Positions 18,216-32,800 of a stretch of 64,000 nt of DNA are shown here, piece by piece. Position numbers and translations under genes: made by a program. Position 1 is the first letter of the stretch. Every line of letters starts with the position of its first letter. This DNA is from Azolla caroliniana (taxonomy: Eukaryota > Polypodiophyta). The notes under the pieces were generated by a model that worked only from the letters and a program-made list of their open reading frames with translations, did no database searches and had not been told where the DNA came from. The stretch spans positions 34,534,001-34,598,000 of the forward strand of contig JBHGNT010000001.1 of NCBI GenBank assembly GCA_043228905.1, written 5' to 3'.

Positions 18216-21200
18216 AAACATGTAGCCATGTTCTTCACTCCTCATCAAGTGAATCTCTCAAGCATCCATGGTCATTTATTCTAAGGCTTTTATCATCTTT
18301 TTTACAAAATCTACCCATGCCAACATAATACATCATAATATCAAAGTGTATCTCCTTGATTTGCTTTATATAATAATAAATTAGTGCAACAATACATGGG
18401 GTAAGGCATATGTATTGACACGTACAAATATCACAAAGGCACCACAAGTCATACATTATATCAATGTTTTTGCAATTTTTGAAGTTCAATGTAGAATCTA
18501 TACACAAGGTAAAATGTTTGTCGGCTTTAATAGGAACCAATATGAAGGGAGTGATTCATATTTTTAGTTTTTCGAAGCCTCGTGTTAGTGAAATAGTTTA
18601 AGTAATGATTGCATTGGATTGCTTAGAGATTTGTTAAGAATGGTCATATTTTCTTTCATATTATTTTTACAATGTCTCATGAAGATTTAAGGTAATGATG
18701 AGAATAAATAATGGCACTCTAATTATGATGCACATGTGTTACCATATGATGCAAAATCCCATAGGGCCATATATATAACATTTTTCATTTCCAATATCAA
18801 CCTCATAATTTCCCACCAAGCTTCCACTCCCCTAGTGGGTTGATGATGTGTGAAGTCGGAAGCAACAACACAAACTTAAGTTGTTTACAAATGAGACAAA
18901 TATAATTCATAAATAAAGTCACCCACAATGCCTCTATTATCTTACTCTCAAGACGAGCCCATGCTCTTGTCATCCTAGAAGCCCCCGCCACAAATGAAAC
19001 AATGTCACTTAACATTTGTGAACAAAGCATGTACAGGTTCCATCATATGGTGTCACCAACGTTTTGAAAGGTAAAATAGTCCATCTTGAAACTAGTTAGG
19101 CATTGCCTCAAAATATGATGTTGCAACTTATGTTCCTTCTTCTCTAAATGTGTGTGTATGTGCACACATGCGTGTGTGTTTGGCCCTCCCCTACCTCAAG
19201 TGGGTCTCATCTTCCACCAATATCCTTCACGTATCTTACCAAAGTTCATACTTCCAATAAACTATATACATTTCTATAATACAACAATTGTGAGAATAAA
19301 ACAATGGCAAAACTTTCCCCCCGACACTAATTATCATGATAACTTCCACTTGCAATTTGTTCCATTATCAATGATTCCTTGTTGTTAAATATTTGCTTAA
19401 ATTTTTTCCGTTTCCATTGATTCCTTGCATCAACTATTTCTCTAATGGTAACTAGATGCAATATATATAGATAGCTAGATATGTATAGGAAATAAAGCTT
19501 AGGTGTTTGTAATTTTGAGTAATTTAATGTACGACAATAATATTTGTCCTTGAGTTTAAGACAAGATGTCGTCTATTCAATTATCGTTACCATTATTGAG
19601 ATATTGATTCCCTCATGGAATAAGAAATTGTCACATGAGTCTTATATTCTACATTAAGTGTTCCTTCTACTTAGTTGTGATTGACACTATTCGTGTGCTA
19701 GTATTTGTTTCTATACAGTATCTTGTAAGCATGTAAGCTAACACTCCCTACTATATACCAAAAGCTAAATGTGTTTGACGAATTCTATGCTTATTATTTT
19801 CAAATATCTATATAAAGAAACATGTGTGCCTATTGTGGTCACTTTAACACTATGTGGACCTTCCTAGATAGATGTAGCAATATACTTTATGTGTTTGTAA
19901 AGTGATGACTTTAAACAAAGAAAAGGACCTTTGGTGTATACAATATTGTATTTAGAAATACTAGTAAAGATAATACTTTAACATTCTACAAGGCCTTTCA
20001 TAGAGTGTGAACTAGCTCTAGGTCTCATCATATTCCTCTGTAAATTTGAGGCAGAAAACACCACCATACTACTCACACTAACATTCTTACAAATATTGAA
20101 ACACCCTAAGATTTTTCAGATTACCAAAATATTTGGCATACTTTTTCATTAAATAAAATTAACACTAATAATTGAATTCTCATATGCATTAGTTATGTCT
20201 TCCATTCTCTAATTAAAAATAGAATTCCTAGACCTTAATTGCAGCCCATTGTGCAAATGATCTAATACTTGAATATAAAAGCAAAAATTTACTTGACTAA
20301 AAACATTTGTTTATATGTATTAGAAAATTCAACAAGTATTTTTGTTTGTTTCTAAACGTAACTACCTTGCATTAATTTGGTCATCAATAACATAGATGGG
20401 AGGCTAAGTTAATCAAGATTATCATGAATATTGAGCTAATATGTTATCCTTAAAGTGTATACCATGCATTCTCTTGTTTGGTCCTCTAATCTTTGCCTTT
20501 TCAATATATATTTATACACATGTTGTACGCACTCATGTCCAAATCTCACTATATACATAGTCACTTCTGAATTTAAGTTACAATTATTTGGGCATGCTAA
20601 TACTTGTGTTTTGTCTATCCACGTCTCTTCTTCTTTTTGTTATTAGCTTACCCTAGTGGTAAGTCAGACCTTGGGTCAAGACTCAACTTTCACACCTCTC
20701 TATTACCTTGGTGTCACCACTACACGACTAGAGCAATATGTTGACTCGCCAATAGGCAAGACAAAGATTCCACCAAGGAAAGGATTTCAACTTGCTCTCT
20801 CTCTCTTTCTCATAGATTTATTCTACAACATGTTTCAATGCAAATCAATATAAACAATGCACTCTATCCGTACATTCTTTTGAGTTTTTCCTTCACTACT
20901 TGCCTCAAATTCTTTGATGTTATCTCAATATCATGCCTACAACTTTGATATATTTCATACTTTCAACTAAATATATGTAAAGATTTTAAAATATTTGTAT
21001 TTTACAATTTCGGCTCTCAACATATGCATATTGAAGTACTCTAGGTAATTTATCAAAGGCGATAATTCTAGGTAAATTTAGTCAACAATTGACCAAGAAT
21101 TATTCACTATTTGCTTTGAAACAATGTCACCGTTATTCATATGGTGTTGGTATGTTTTACATTTTGTTTGACTATGAAATTTTTGATGGTTTCTAAATCA

Positions 21201-24124
21201 AAGGTACTTGACGGGCTGAAAGAATTGACATGTGGAAATCCTTCATCACTTTGATTGTACGTTAAGATATACACTAGTTGTTGATATAATACAATGATAG
21301 ATGCCCTTAGTTGTGTTGTATACCTAAAATTCACATTATGTCATTTACTCACATAGAGAAGTTTGGGTTATTTTAATGATGCAAAGTGATTCTACATATG
21401 AGACAATGGAGTAAATTGTACAAAAAGATAGGATCCCACTTGTGCAAAAAGTCAAAAAAATAATATGCCAATCCTTCCTTACAGTTGATGAGCTAAGACA
21501 ATGGAGGATGTTTGATGTTGAAAACAGTCTTTTAGCTCAATAAGGAAGAAGTTTTGTCACCCAGACTTCGACATTAGGTGACACAATATACCCAGAAAGA
21601 TACTTGATTATTTAAGTACATAACTTTGCTTTAAGTCTTAAGCATTCTCTTTGACTATTAGTTCACATACATAAATCTATTACACTTCGTTAAGCTATCA
21701 AGATGGGTTTGGCATGGATCGTTAGAAAACTTGTAGCCAAATCACCTACGTAGCCAAATTCAGTGTTGGCAAGACCTTTTTAGGAAAAATAGTTCCAACA
21801 ATCATTGGTAAGGTTCATTTACCAATAAACTCATGGCTAGCAAGAGGAAATGGTAATCCTCAAACCTTTATCGTGGGAAATCTAAATTTAGTTTGAAAAC
21901 AACAAAAGAAAGCAAGGCAAGAAGGCATATATTTTTGTTGTTTCAACAAGCACCAACTTAGGGATTGTGGAAAGAGAAAAAGAACGTTTTTGTTAATGCC
22001 ATATTACCTCCCATAAGGGGACGAGTGAGAAAGTGAGGAATCTATGGGAAACTCAAATTCTAACTTTGGGTTGGTGAATTTGACCATTGTGATGGTTCAA
22101 GATTCGTCTTCCATATTGACATTTGTCACTAGAGGCTCATAAGGGATAGTAGTTTCCCAAGAATGAGTTGGTTGAGTTTTATTCAACACAACATCAACCC
22201 ATAGCCTCAGTGAGAGGATTAGACCATCCATTGCATGAAAAGTTTGTTTTCAATATCGTGAAGCTCCTTTGCTTTGATGTCATTCTCAAGAAAATGTGGC
22301 ATGCATGTAAGAAGTTGGTAGCTGGTTTCAAAACACATTTGTATTGATTCAATCATGGAAGCAAGCACGTATTGGTTCGTGACAGAATCGATATCCTACA
22401 CATTGTGCTCATTAGTGTAACTAAGGTCTTGCAAATAGAATGCAATCCAATTTATGTATTTTTAATTGGTCAGGTAGTCAAAGTGAAAGATAAAACATCA
22501 AGTCATGATGTTGATTAAGTTTACAACACATGCATGCTAGTTTGATCATGGAGGCAAGCATGTATTAGATTATGCTCATCAATGAGACTAAGGTTGTGAA
22601 GGCTGAAAGTAATCCAACTCATCTATGTTTCATCGGTTAGGTAGTGGAAGTGAAAACTAAGATAGGGTTTAGCATTGGTTAGGTAGGGTTTACCATGCTA
22701 CCTTAGGCATGTCTTTCACATATTCGTTTGTGATTTATGATTGTGGCTTATGATTTGTAGCAAACATTTGATCAATTGAAAAACATTGTGCCATTTACAA
22801 CTTTGTTGACAATGGTTAACATGTAGTTACTATACAACCTACAGATTGATGTTAGTGATGCCGCATGCGAACTTCTTAGTCTATATGATAGAACAATAGC
22901 TTTTGAGAGCAAGGAGCTCTCTACGTTGTGGAGAGAGCTCTTTACTACCATCATATTTTTAATCTCATCTTTTCGCTCCTCAAAATCCATTTGTAGATAG
23001 AGGCTTGATCCCTATCCACACAAGTGTGACAGGTGTTTTGCAACAACATGAAAAGCTAATCAATCAAACTAGTTGATGATGAACGTTGCATGCATAATAA
23101 CTACAAAGGAAGTGGCCTTGGGCTTGGTGGGCATCTTGTATCATATTGTTTGGTGCAACAATTTGAATTTTGATGCCACCCATTGTGTATTATTTGTTTG
23201 TTATTCACTCACTTTTTTGTTGATTGCTTTGTACATCTGCGTCACTATCTAATCATTTTTGTAGTTTCTACATTCAATAGAAATCTCCATCTAGCCCTTG
23301 CAAGTGCCATTATAGCACCATTGGGTGTGAACGCTCATCAACTGTTATTATACCTCTAGAAAGTGTGTTGTAACTTCAACAAAAACCATGTTGGCAACTG
23401 CTTTCAATGTTCTTCCAATTATACCAATTTATTGTGATTTTATCTTAATGAACCTAGCCAATTTTCACAAAGGCGTTTTCTTGTGAAATCAAAATCTATT
23501 TTAAGAAAACCCTTTGAGCAATAGGAAAAGGATAAGAAGTGAAATCTGAAAACGGGATTTGGAACATGATCTTGTAATCACTAAAATGTTAAATTATATG
23601 GATGCAAATCCCATTTCTTCTTATGAGATGGATGGAGTCATTGAAATAGGTGGAGGGGGATGCTCTTATGTATGCATTCGGAAGAAGTCTGTTTCTTTTT
23701 ATGTGATGGATGGTGTCATGAAGCATTGTTGATGTGCAGGCAACATGTGGAAGGTTATTAGATGCATATAAACTGTTTGAAGGGATGAGACCCCTTAAAG
23801 TGGGTGTTGATCACATGGTTGTACATGACGGCATGTTCGTACATGCTTGAATCATGGATCGAGGCATACAAAATTACCTTTACACCATAATGCTTTGATT
23901 GAGTTTTATGTTGAATATGGAAAATAGAGGATGCTTGGTCATTGTAAATGTGGGTGTATATTGGATGCATGTGATGACCCAAAGGTGGTATCGGGAGATG
24001 TTGAATATGAACATGATGAGGAAGATTGATTTGGTTTGAACATATGCAAATTCATGGTATGTTTCAACTATTGAGGAAGTGTTCAATCAAGTCTATCAAA
24101 AGAAGGATTCATGGCTAGCTATTG

Positions 24125-24243
24125 TCTTACACAAGACGGGTTGGGGAAGGATAATCATCTCCTTTCCATCATTTTGTATTTTGTAGCTAATATGGTTTTT
24201 TTAAACTAATGGAAGGATATGTTTAAAAATAATAATAAAAATA
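24125..24243 (+). mobile_element. LINE 3' tail relic
   Basis: This shares with 51909-52029 the order ACACAAGACGGG, CTTTCCATC-TTTTGTATTTTGTAGCT and ACTAATGGAAGGATATG, then an A-rich end, here AATAATAATAAAA. The target duplication was not found, so the left boundary is uncertain. Confidence 0.55.
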
Positions 24244-27066
24244 TTAGCACAACGTAAATCATTTCTCCTTGTAGCTAGTATAGTTGTGAATCATGTATTT
24301 TATTTAAGTTGAGAAATTAAGGCAATATGTCAAGATAAGGAAGACAATACAAGGCTCTATAAATTTGTCAATCATACTTCATATGCAAAAGTAACAATCA
24401 AATCAATTTTTCAGCAACAATGTATGAAGTGGATCTTGAGGGAGATCAAAGAGTCATTTCTTAACAAATCATCTACACATGTTACTCTTCGAACAGAGTG
24501 GGCTCGATAACACTATCATTTACGGTACTTCAATACGACATACAAAGCACACTAATACTTTAATATGAATACGTTTACAATTGCTAAATAACATATTTAT
24601 CATATGGTAAGTTAATAAAAAATACTTTGAATGCATCTTATAACTTTTGAAAATTATTACAATGTAAGTTTTCTTTTATTATAGAAATTTCTCCCAAATG
24701 TAGCTAGGAAATGTCTATGCATATCATACACAAATATGATACTTATCAATCCACTCTAAAGGATGAAATTTCATATTTCAAATAAAACTCTTAAGATATA
24801 TCATAATCCTTGTATGACTTTTAACGTTCTATTAGTTCTTGACATGATGGTTACCTTGTTTTCCTATACAATGTCCTTTCAATCTCACATTTCTCTCTCA
24901 ATAATTTGAACCTCGAAAATCAAGTTTTCCCCGTACACCCTTTCTCCTATATCCAACGTCATGCATTAGGTAACTTTTGAGCCACATTTATGTATTAATA
25001 TGGGACCTACATGTCATACCTTATGTCCAGTCTAGCTCAATGGAATTGATGAGCTTTGCACTATTGTCAAGGGTGAAGACTACATACATGAGCAACATCT
25101 ATAAAAGAAAAAGAATCATTCATCAACGTTTATACATATCAATATGTTGACGCAATAGATAGTCACCATAATGAAAATCTCACAAGTTATTTATATTAAA
25201 AAGTTGTGGTAAGTGACATGTTATTGGTATCGATGTAACTCTTTGTCGGTCAAAAAGATGCCTCCTTTTAGTTTACAAAAAAGGTTAGGTCTCGCTATAA
25301 AGATCCCAACAAATTATGTGTTAAGTTACTAACAGAACCACAAGTTTTATAAGATGGAGAAATTGTTGAAGATGAGACACACTTATATCAATCTTGAAAC
25401 AAGTTGTAGCAGAAAATGTAGTCACATTAATAATGTTAGCTCCTTGAATGTAATATCACATTTAGGATATATTCATTACATGTATGACACCTTATCATAA
25501 ACATTGTGCATTGTCATGTATTAGTTGTCAAGTTATGTGGTGACAATTTTGTTGGTAGGACGTTATTCATGGGATTGAGAAGTTGTGTAACCTTGAACAT
25601 GCAATCCAACATGCACATGCACACGTGCACATAAATAGATTGGGCTTCCCACTTTGCCGAAAGATGTGTCTTTTTTGGCTCCCTCTTTAGGATACGTGGC
25701 GAGAACGATGTGGAGGGAGGTTCTCTTAATCATTTTGACTATAATTCATGGAATATTGTCGATCTTATCACAAACATTGTACAGTGTGTCACACTTGTCG
25801 TCTTATGTGATTTTAACTTTAGGGAAGTGCCATATGTGATGGTGAATGGAAGGCTTATATGTGATAACATATGAACGTAGAGAGGAGTTCATTTGAAGGA
25901 AAAGTATATGGTTGTCATATTATGTGACGATAAACTTTAAGAGCAATAACTTGGACAATACAAATCATGCAATAGAAGCCTTTATTGACATGCATACATT
26001 TTGAGACTTGTAGGTTGTAGTTTTAGGTTGAGAATCATCTCAATGGAGACTAGAAGACCTCTATTGCACCACACATGGGACGCATACAAGAAGCCACGTA
26101 GCTCGTAATCTTATGGACATAATCAAAAGCATATGGTTGTCATCTTATGTCACATAAACTTTCTTTCTGAAGAAAGTTAACTATAAGTCGTGCAATAGAA
26201 GACATCAAAATGTATAGGTTGTAATTGTAGGTAAAGTGTCATCTCCATGGAGAATATGGATACGAATGAATACAAGTGGGTTGCATTATTGAAAAACAAA
26301 AAACACATAATGCATGGATGTGTTCACATGGATAGATGGAGACACACAGGTTAATGTTTGGAGGGAATCAACCTTCTGTGCATGAGAATCACTCTCTCAT
26401 TTAGAGATGGAAGAAAAATCCCTTTTCACCACCCTTGGTACCATAAGGGGATATATGAATATCAATTTTGATTGGCCATCTTCCACAACATCATCTTACT
26501 CCCATATACCTTTGTATCATATAGGCTATATTATAAAACGTTTTTGCTCTCTACTCAATTACCCTTTCTTGAGCACCCTTACATGTGAATACATGTGATG
26601 AAGAGAGGGTTGACTTTTTTCCACTCCTATTGAATGGTACTTGGATGGTAGGTAAAATTGCAATCGTTAATATATATGTCTCTTAGGCGTACATATAGTT
26701 CCTTAATATACAAGGGCATGAGGGGGAATATATATAATATAACCTACCTCCATGTATGTCTCATATGGTGTGGTTAAGTGTTATCCGATGACATTTCATG
26801 CCCACTGTTGCATTGTATCTTGTACATCCATTAACTTTACCCAACTTCATGTTTTGAATACAAATTTCATCTTCAACTACATAGCTAGGAAACCTCATAA
26901 TGCAAGAGCTATTGATGTGGCACCCCTTATGTCTCCATATGTAGACTTGGCACATCAGAGAGATGTGGCATTGATATTCTAAAACTACCACACAATAAGC
27001 TCTAAGTGTAGAACTCACATTGGAGTGTACAGAGGATGTGGCCATGAATTTTCCATCTCACCATAT

Positions 27067-27427
27067 AAAAGGGAAAAGTACTAGGATACCCCTGGAAGTT
27101 CATCTATTTACCAGAATGCCCCGGGAAGTTCCAAATTTACCAAACTACCCCTATGTCCAAAAAAGTACACTTTATAAAGTAATTATACACTCAAATCTAC
27201 AAGCCCTATTTACCAAAGATGGAAGAAATGGACCCAAACTAGCCCTATTTACCAAAGATGGAAGAAATAGACCCAAACTAGCCCTATTTACCAAATATTT
27301 GAGTGTATAATTACTTTATAAAGTGTACTTTTTTGGACATAGGGGTAGTTTGGTAAATTTGGAACTTCCAGGGGCATTCTGGTAAATAGACGAACATCCA
27401 GGGGTATCCTGGTACTTTTCCCTTTTT
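27067..27427. mobile_element. Foldback/MITE-like element with 130-bp inverted arms
   Basis: The arms 27067-27196 and 27297-27427 are reverse complements with about four mismatches. The 100-bp spacer holds a 39-bp unit (starting AGCCCTATTTACC) repeated about 2.4 times (27202-27296). The arms also contain internally similar blocks with GGAAGTTC and TTTACCA. No coding potential and no clear target duplication was found. It could be a nonautonomous DNA transposon or a locally formed inverted duplication. RNA from it would fold into a long hairpin. Confidence 0.8.
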
Positions 27428-29821
27428 CCTATTGCGTGGAGCCCAACCCAAATTAGGGTACCCATACATAACTGCGCATGGAACTTGATCACAAACTTTC
27501 TCATTACCTACATAGGCGCACACTAATCTCTTAACCTTGACATCATCATAGTTACAAGTTGTTGCCCATTAGACATTACATAATCACGTTCCACCTCATG
27601 CATAACAATATCATGTTCCCAATTGTTTGATCTTCGATAGGGTAGACATTATGCCCACATGTGGGTATCATTCCTTAGGTCGCACACACATGACACATTT
27701 TTCATCATAACCATGAACAAACATATTATCTGTCCCATCATTGTAGAAATGTGGCCATTAATGCAATGAGGGGGATCTTCTCGCATGTAGAACCATACAT
27801 TTACCCATATATTCATTTAGTGCATGTTTTGTCACATTATACACTGATATATGTAACCCTCCACTCTCATCATAGTAGATGTTTTCTCTTTGTGTACAAA
27901 CCATGGGGTTAATCCAATGCCTCTCTTATATGCTTTTCTCTCGCCCAATGTTATTTGTATAATGTCTTCACAAGGTCCTATAATTCATTGATGAGCATGT
28001 ATGTTACAAACACATGGATACAAAAATCACCACAATAAGCATTGTCATGTATAATCTTTGCATATTACAAGTGTTATCAACAATGAACCAGGGTGTTTGC
28101 GAAAAGGACGATGAGCTTCCCACGTCACCCGGGTATTGGCCTAAATCCTAAACCCTTTAACTCCATAGTCAATTTTGAGTTCTCCTATGTAAACACCAAC
28201 TTCATATTAGCGATTCATTCATGATATCAACATATGCATCAAGCGCATCAAATGATCCATGAGAGAGGAAGACATACCAACGATGAAACAATGTTCACTC
28301 GAAAGTTTCGCTATTATCAAAGTGTTGAACTGGCCAAGTTGAAATATCCCTATATATAAAGAGAACAAAGTCCAACAAAAATATACATAATTTACTATAA
28401 ATTCCTCACAAATTTGAGGGTTGTTCATACCTTCTCACCATTTTAATGCATGAAAACTTACCAATAAATGAACGCTAGTCAACATATATAGTACACTCAT
28501 TGTAAAGGTAGAATTGAGTGTTTTTTGGGAAAAAATGAGCCCTGCTCCACTAAAACCGTATAAAAAATGTTAAAGGAACATACTTAAACATAATCTAATT
28601 ATTTATGTAGAAATTATACCAAATTGCTTCATTTTGTTGTAACTTGTTAGATACTAATGGAAAGAGAAAATGGAATATTGCATAGGCAAAATGTTTGTCA
28701 CAACAATTGTTGACTCTAGGGGTGGAATACTAAGTTGATTAATATATCAGAATGCTAGAGAAACATGTCATATGGTAAGAACATTGCGAACGTTGGATGC
28801 TAGGAGACAATGTGAAGAAAGCTTCCTCGAATAATCCGAGTAAAGAGGCACAAATGATGGCAAAAACGAACGAATGTATGCTCATATTACTCGGGTGATT
28901 AGTAAAGATGCCATAACGCATATTACATCAGATGCTTGGGTCGAATAATATAGAAAAAAAAAAAGTCTTACGCACGACTACTCACGAGACAACACGTTCT
29001 ACACAGGGCAACAAATGATATGATGTTAGCACTAGTGGCAAATTGGGGTTTAGTCTCTTGACCAGACAAAGGAGAGCAATGTGAGATTGCAAGCAATATA
29101 GGATGAGTGCAGAGGGGAGGGAGGGAGGGGGGCAAGACAACTCCTTCTCGATCGATTAGCGAAGAGGAGTTTTTTCATCGATGGCTTTTCTTGTGGAGGG
29201 GGAGAGGCATGGGTCGAGAATGAAAGGAGGAAGGTGGCACGACATGGATCGAGGAGAGAGAAAGAAGAAGAAGAGAGGCTTTGACGGTGGTAGCACGACC
29301 GGGGCCCGCGCCTCTCTCACTCTCTCTCTCTCTCTCTCTCTCCCCCCTAATACATTATGAATCCGACAAATGTTGTCTCCTGATGCCCCAACCAACGACC
29401 GCTGGGCCGGCCCCACCTTGGACACCCCCAAGAAAGACCACTAGACCCCACACCCATCCCCATCCCCATCCCCATCCCCATGGGCAGGGGCAGTGGGCAA
29501 GGGCAGTGGCAGACCGGTCCAATGGCCGGCCCCCACCCCCTTTCCTCCCCTTTCCCTTTGGCTTGCGCGTTCACACCTTTAGCCTTCACCCCCCCCTCCC
29601 TCCCTTTTCTTCCTTCACCAACGCCATAGCCAGACCTTCGCTTAAACATATTCTTCTTCTTCTTCCTCCTCCTCCTCCTCCTCCTCCACTTCTTCTTCTT
29701 CTTCTTCTTCTTCTTCTCTGATCCTTGCACACACCCTGCGATTCAGTCCCCAAGTCTCCTCCTCACCTCTTCCATAGCCACTCTCACCTCGTTTCTCCTT
29801 TCCAAGAGTCGCTTCGCCATC
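27428..29821 (+). promoter_or_regulatory. Intergenic region, promoter and leader of the Aux/IAA gene
   Basis: No gene is seen between 27428 and about 29300. Near the gene the base composition turns GC- and CT-rich, with microsatellites: (CT)n 29319-29342, (CATCCC)n 29454-29481 and mixed (CTT)n/(CCT)n 29651-29716. The transcription start is probably within this CT-rich zone. TGTCTC-type auxin response cores lie at 29374-29379 (plus) and 28986-28991 (minus). Such hexamers occur often by chance, so this is only suggestive. Confidence 0.45.
29374..29379 (+). promoter_or_regulatory. Candidate auxin response element TGTCTC
   Basis: An exact TGTCTC core lies 443 bp upstream of the Aux/IAA start codon. 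Aux/IAA genes are usually induced by auxin through ARF proteins bound to such sites. A single core is weak evidence. Confidence 0.3.
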
Positions 29822-32800
29822 ATGCAGGAAAGCTCCGACAGTGCCCCCTTGCTCACGGAGCACGACTACATCGGCCTCTCGGAGGTCACTAGCTCCGCTA
29901 CGCAGATCCACCTCCCCAGCCATGGCCTCAAAGACACGGATTTCTCCTCAGATCTGGGCCTAGACCTTGGATTAGGGCTGGGCCTCGGTCCCTGCTCCTC
30001 CCTAGAAACTCCTACCGCTAAACGCGCGAGCTCACACGAGTCCGTTTCTCTAGCGAAGCGCGGTGATGGAGAAGGGATGGTGATATCACAGAATGGTGCT
30101 AACGAATCCATCAAGTATTCTCCCTTCCCTGAGTTTCTCTCTCTTCCATCGCTCCAGAAGAACGGTGCGAAGCGTGGCTATGCTGAGGCCAACACCTCTG
30201 GTGTGAAGACGAATGAAGCTCGATTTCATCATCTCGGCAACACCATAGAGGCTTCCTCCTCGAATTCTTCTTCACGCGTCCCCGTCGTTGAGTCGTCTTC
30301 ATCGCCTGACCATGCGAAAGCTTTACCTCCTTCGTTCTTGCAGACTTGGCCTCCATCGTCCTCATCATCTGCGGCGATGATGGCGATAATGAAAAATGGC
30401 AGTAATGTCGCTGTGACATCATGGCAATCTGAGAAATCCGTATCTGCAAATTCGTTCAAGGCCTCTGAGAAATCTTCAGACGTAGTTTCTGTCGATGACG
30501 CTCCTCCGCCTTGCAAGTTAGTCTATGTCTCCCCTTTTTCCATTTCTCTTTCTTTCCTTTCTGATTATTGGAACTTAGATCTAGATCTTTGCCATCTCAT
30601 ACTTTAGACACCATATTCTTTTTCATTCTTTTCGGCACCGTAGGGTTTATAAGTTTTATATCAAGATCTGTATCATGATAAATTCGTCGTTTTTCTGTAA
30701 TTTCGTCGTCCTAGGGCTCAGAAGCTCTTTGTCAAGCTCTGCTAGATTTCGATTCTTAAACAGAGTTAAGGAAAAAGGGTTTCGTCAGATCTTTTTCATC
30801 CTAAGGTTTGGAATCTGTAGATATGTCATCACAAGGTCTGTTTGAGCACGCAAGTTCGCGTTGTCTAAAGCTTTGTAAGCTGAGAGATAAATGTTTGATG
30901 GATAAACAAACAGAAGCTCATCCTTCTGTCTTGTTATCATCCTTCTGCCTTGTAGGACGTGATGTGGAGATCATCGGCATGTTGCGAGGACTCAGAAGAA
31001 TCTGTGTCATGAAGGATTACATTCTCTTTGCCATTTTTGTAATGCGTTTTAGGGTCTAGAGGCTCATGGTGAAGACTGTACTATTATGGTCATACAATTG
31101 TGAACATATACAAGCTCATTATGTTTGCCAATTCTTCGTCTGCATCCTGGGGTGTAGGATCTTCATCTCAGTATATTGTGTGTATCAACACAAGCTGGTT
31201 GAGCTGATATAATCTCATTATTTCTGCAGTTTCTTCTGATAATGGAGGTAGATCGATAGATAGGAGTGTCATCTAAATAGAAGTCCATCAAATTAAAACA
31301 GTTTATATGGATAAACCTTGTTCTTTTCATCTTTTTGACACAAAATTCACAATATCTGTAAATGATACGCCCAACTGGGTTATGGCGATCGCTAATCATA
31401 TAATTAGCCACCGTCATCAATGTTAAGTATAGTTTTGGGTATAAACATTACATATATATTTTCTGATCTTCTTTTTTATCTTGTTCTCTTTCAGGGATCG
31501 AGTTGTTGGTTGGCCTCCAGTTCGTTCCTACAGGAGACAAACTCTCACTAAACCTGCTGAAAGCTTTGTGAAAGTGAACATGGATGGGATCACTGTGGGT
31601 CGGAAAGTTGATCTCAATGCTTATACATCTTATGAGGGTCTCCTCCTTGCTTTAGAAGACATGTTTCAACCGTCCAATAATGGTAAGATCTCTTTCTTTT
31701 ACCAGTCATCATCTTTACCTTCATATTTGAAGGTTGAATATAAGTATAAGCGGTTTTGGCACTCATTGTGTACATTCAATGAATAAGAGATCTATGGTTT
31801 TAGCTACATATACATATATCATCAATGTAATGGCTAAAAAAGAGATATTGAGCATTATCTCGAGGTACATATACATGTTGAATATAATGCTTGCATTATT
31901 TAATGCACAATATAATGGTTTTTTTCTTTTGGATGTAGCTCAAGGAGCTTCTCAAGCACTATCGGGAAGAGAGAAACACTTCCTTCTGTCGGGTGGATCT
32001 GACTTTGTTCTCACATATGAAGATAAAGATGGTGATTGGATGCTTGTTGGTGATGTGCCATGGAGGTGAGAATCAGCGTAGATCTTTTTCCTTTAAAGCT
32101 TTTCTAGTTTTTAGAAGACATGCATGAATAAACAAGTATGTAACAAAGTCTAATGCAGACCCTTTTAAAACATCTCTTTGAAGTTTTTCTAATTCTTATA
32201 AGACATGTATATGACTAAACGAGTACGTAACAATGGCTATACAGCATGTTCATCTCTACTGTGAAGAGGCTTCGAATTACTCGAGGATCTGAAGCGAACA
32301 CCCCTGGTATGTGAAATCCACTGGATTCTATGTGCTTGTAATGCTCATTGTGGACCTGATCAATTCTTATGTGTAATCAGTAATTGTTCTCATTTCTTGA
32401 GTATTCATCCCTTGCTATCTATGATTGTTGAATTTATTCATTGTAATCAATGTGCATCAAATAGATATTTTTGTGGTAGGAAGAACTTATCCTTTGCAGA
32501 CTTTGCCCACTGGATGATTGTTTTTGGGATTTGAGGAACCAACTCACCCACTTTGGTCACCGTTCGTCTAATGCATGTTTCCTGTTTGAGTGACTAATTC
32601 ATCACAACCGGTTTGCATCAAATGAAAAGTTGTCTGGGGAACTAATAATTTGCGATCTATGTGCATCTATGATTGCTATCTGTGTGCAACTATGCCAATC
32701 TTTCTGGTTTGAGGAAACAGTTTATTACTATCTTGGTAGTATATATGCCTTTATTGTGGAGCTAAGCCATTGCAATTGCAATTCTGTGCGTATGTAATTG

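Larger units (their letters stand above)
17703..27066. other. AT-rich intergenic region without recognisable gene
   Basis: I see no coding region of known type. The longest open frames are under 105 codons and look random. Items listed separately are an AT microsatellite (18036-18067), a 40-bp palindrome (18176-18215) and a LINE-like tail (24125-24243). A weak zinc-knuckle-like frame near 21925-21995 (FCCFNKHQLRDC) and a PPR-like scrap near 23735-23800 (CGRLLDAYKLFEGM) may be old repeat relics, but are too short to call. Confidence 0.6.

Noticed and set aside
21925-21995. Zinc-knuckle-like peptide FCCFNKHQLRDC
   Set aside because: Too short, with stops around it and no gag, protease or RT nearby, so a retroelement call is not supported.
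23735-23800. PPR-like peptide CGRLLDAYKLFEGM
   Set aside because: A single partial repeat with no following repeats in frame. It is mentioned as a possible relic only.
29347-29923. Minus-strand frames rich in Glu/Lys and a plus-strand Pro/Leu-rich frame before the Aux/IAA gene
   Set aside because: They are translations of CT/CTT/CCT microsatellites and of the antisense of exon 1, with no family match.
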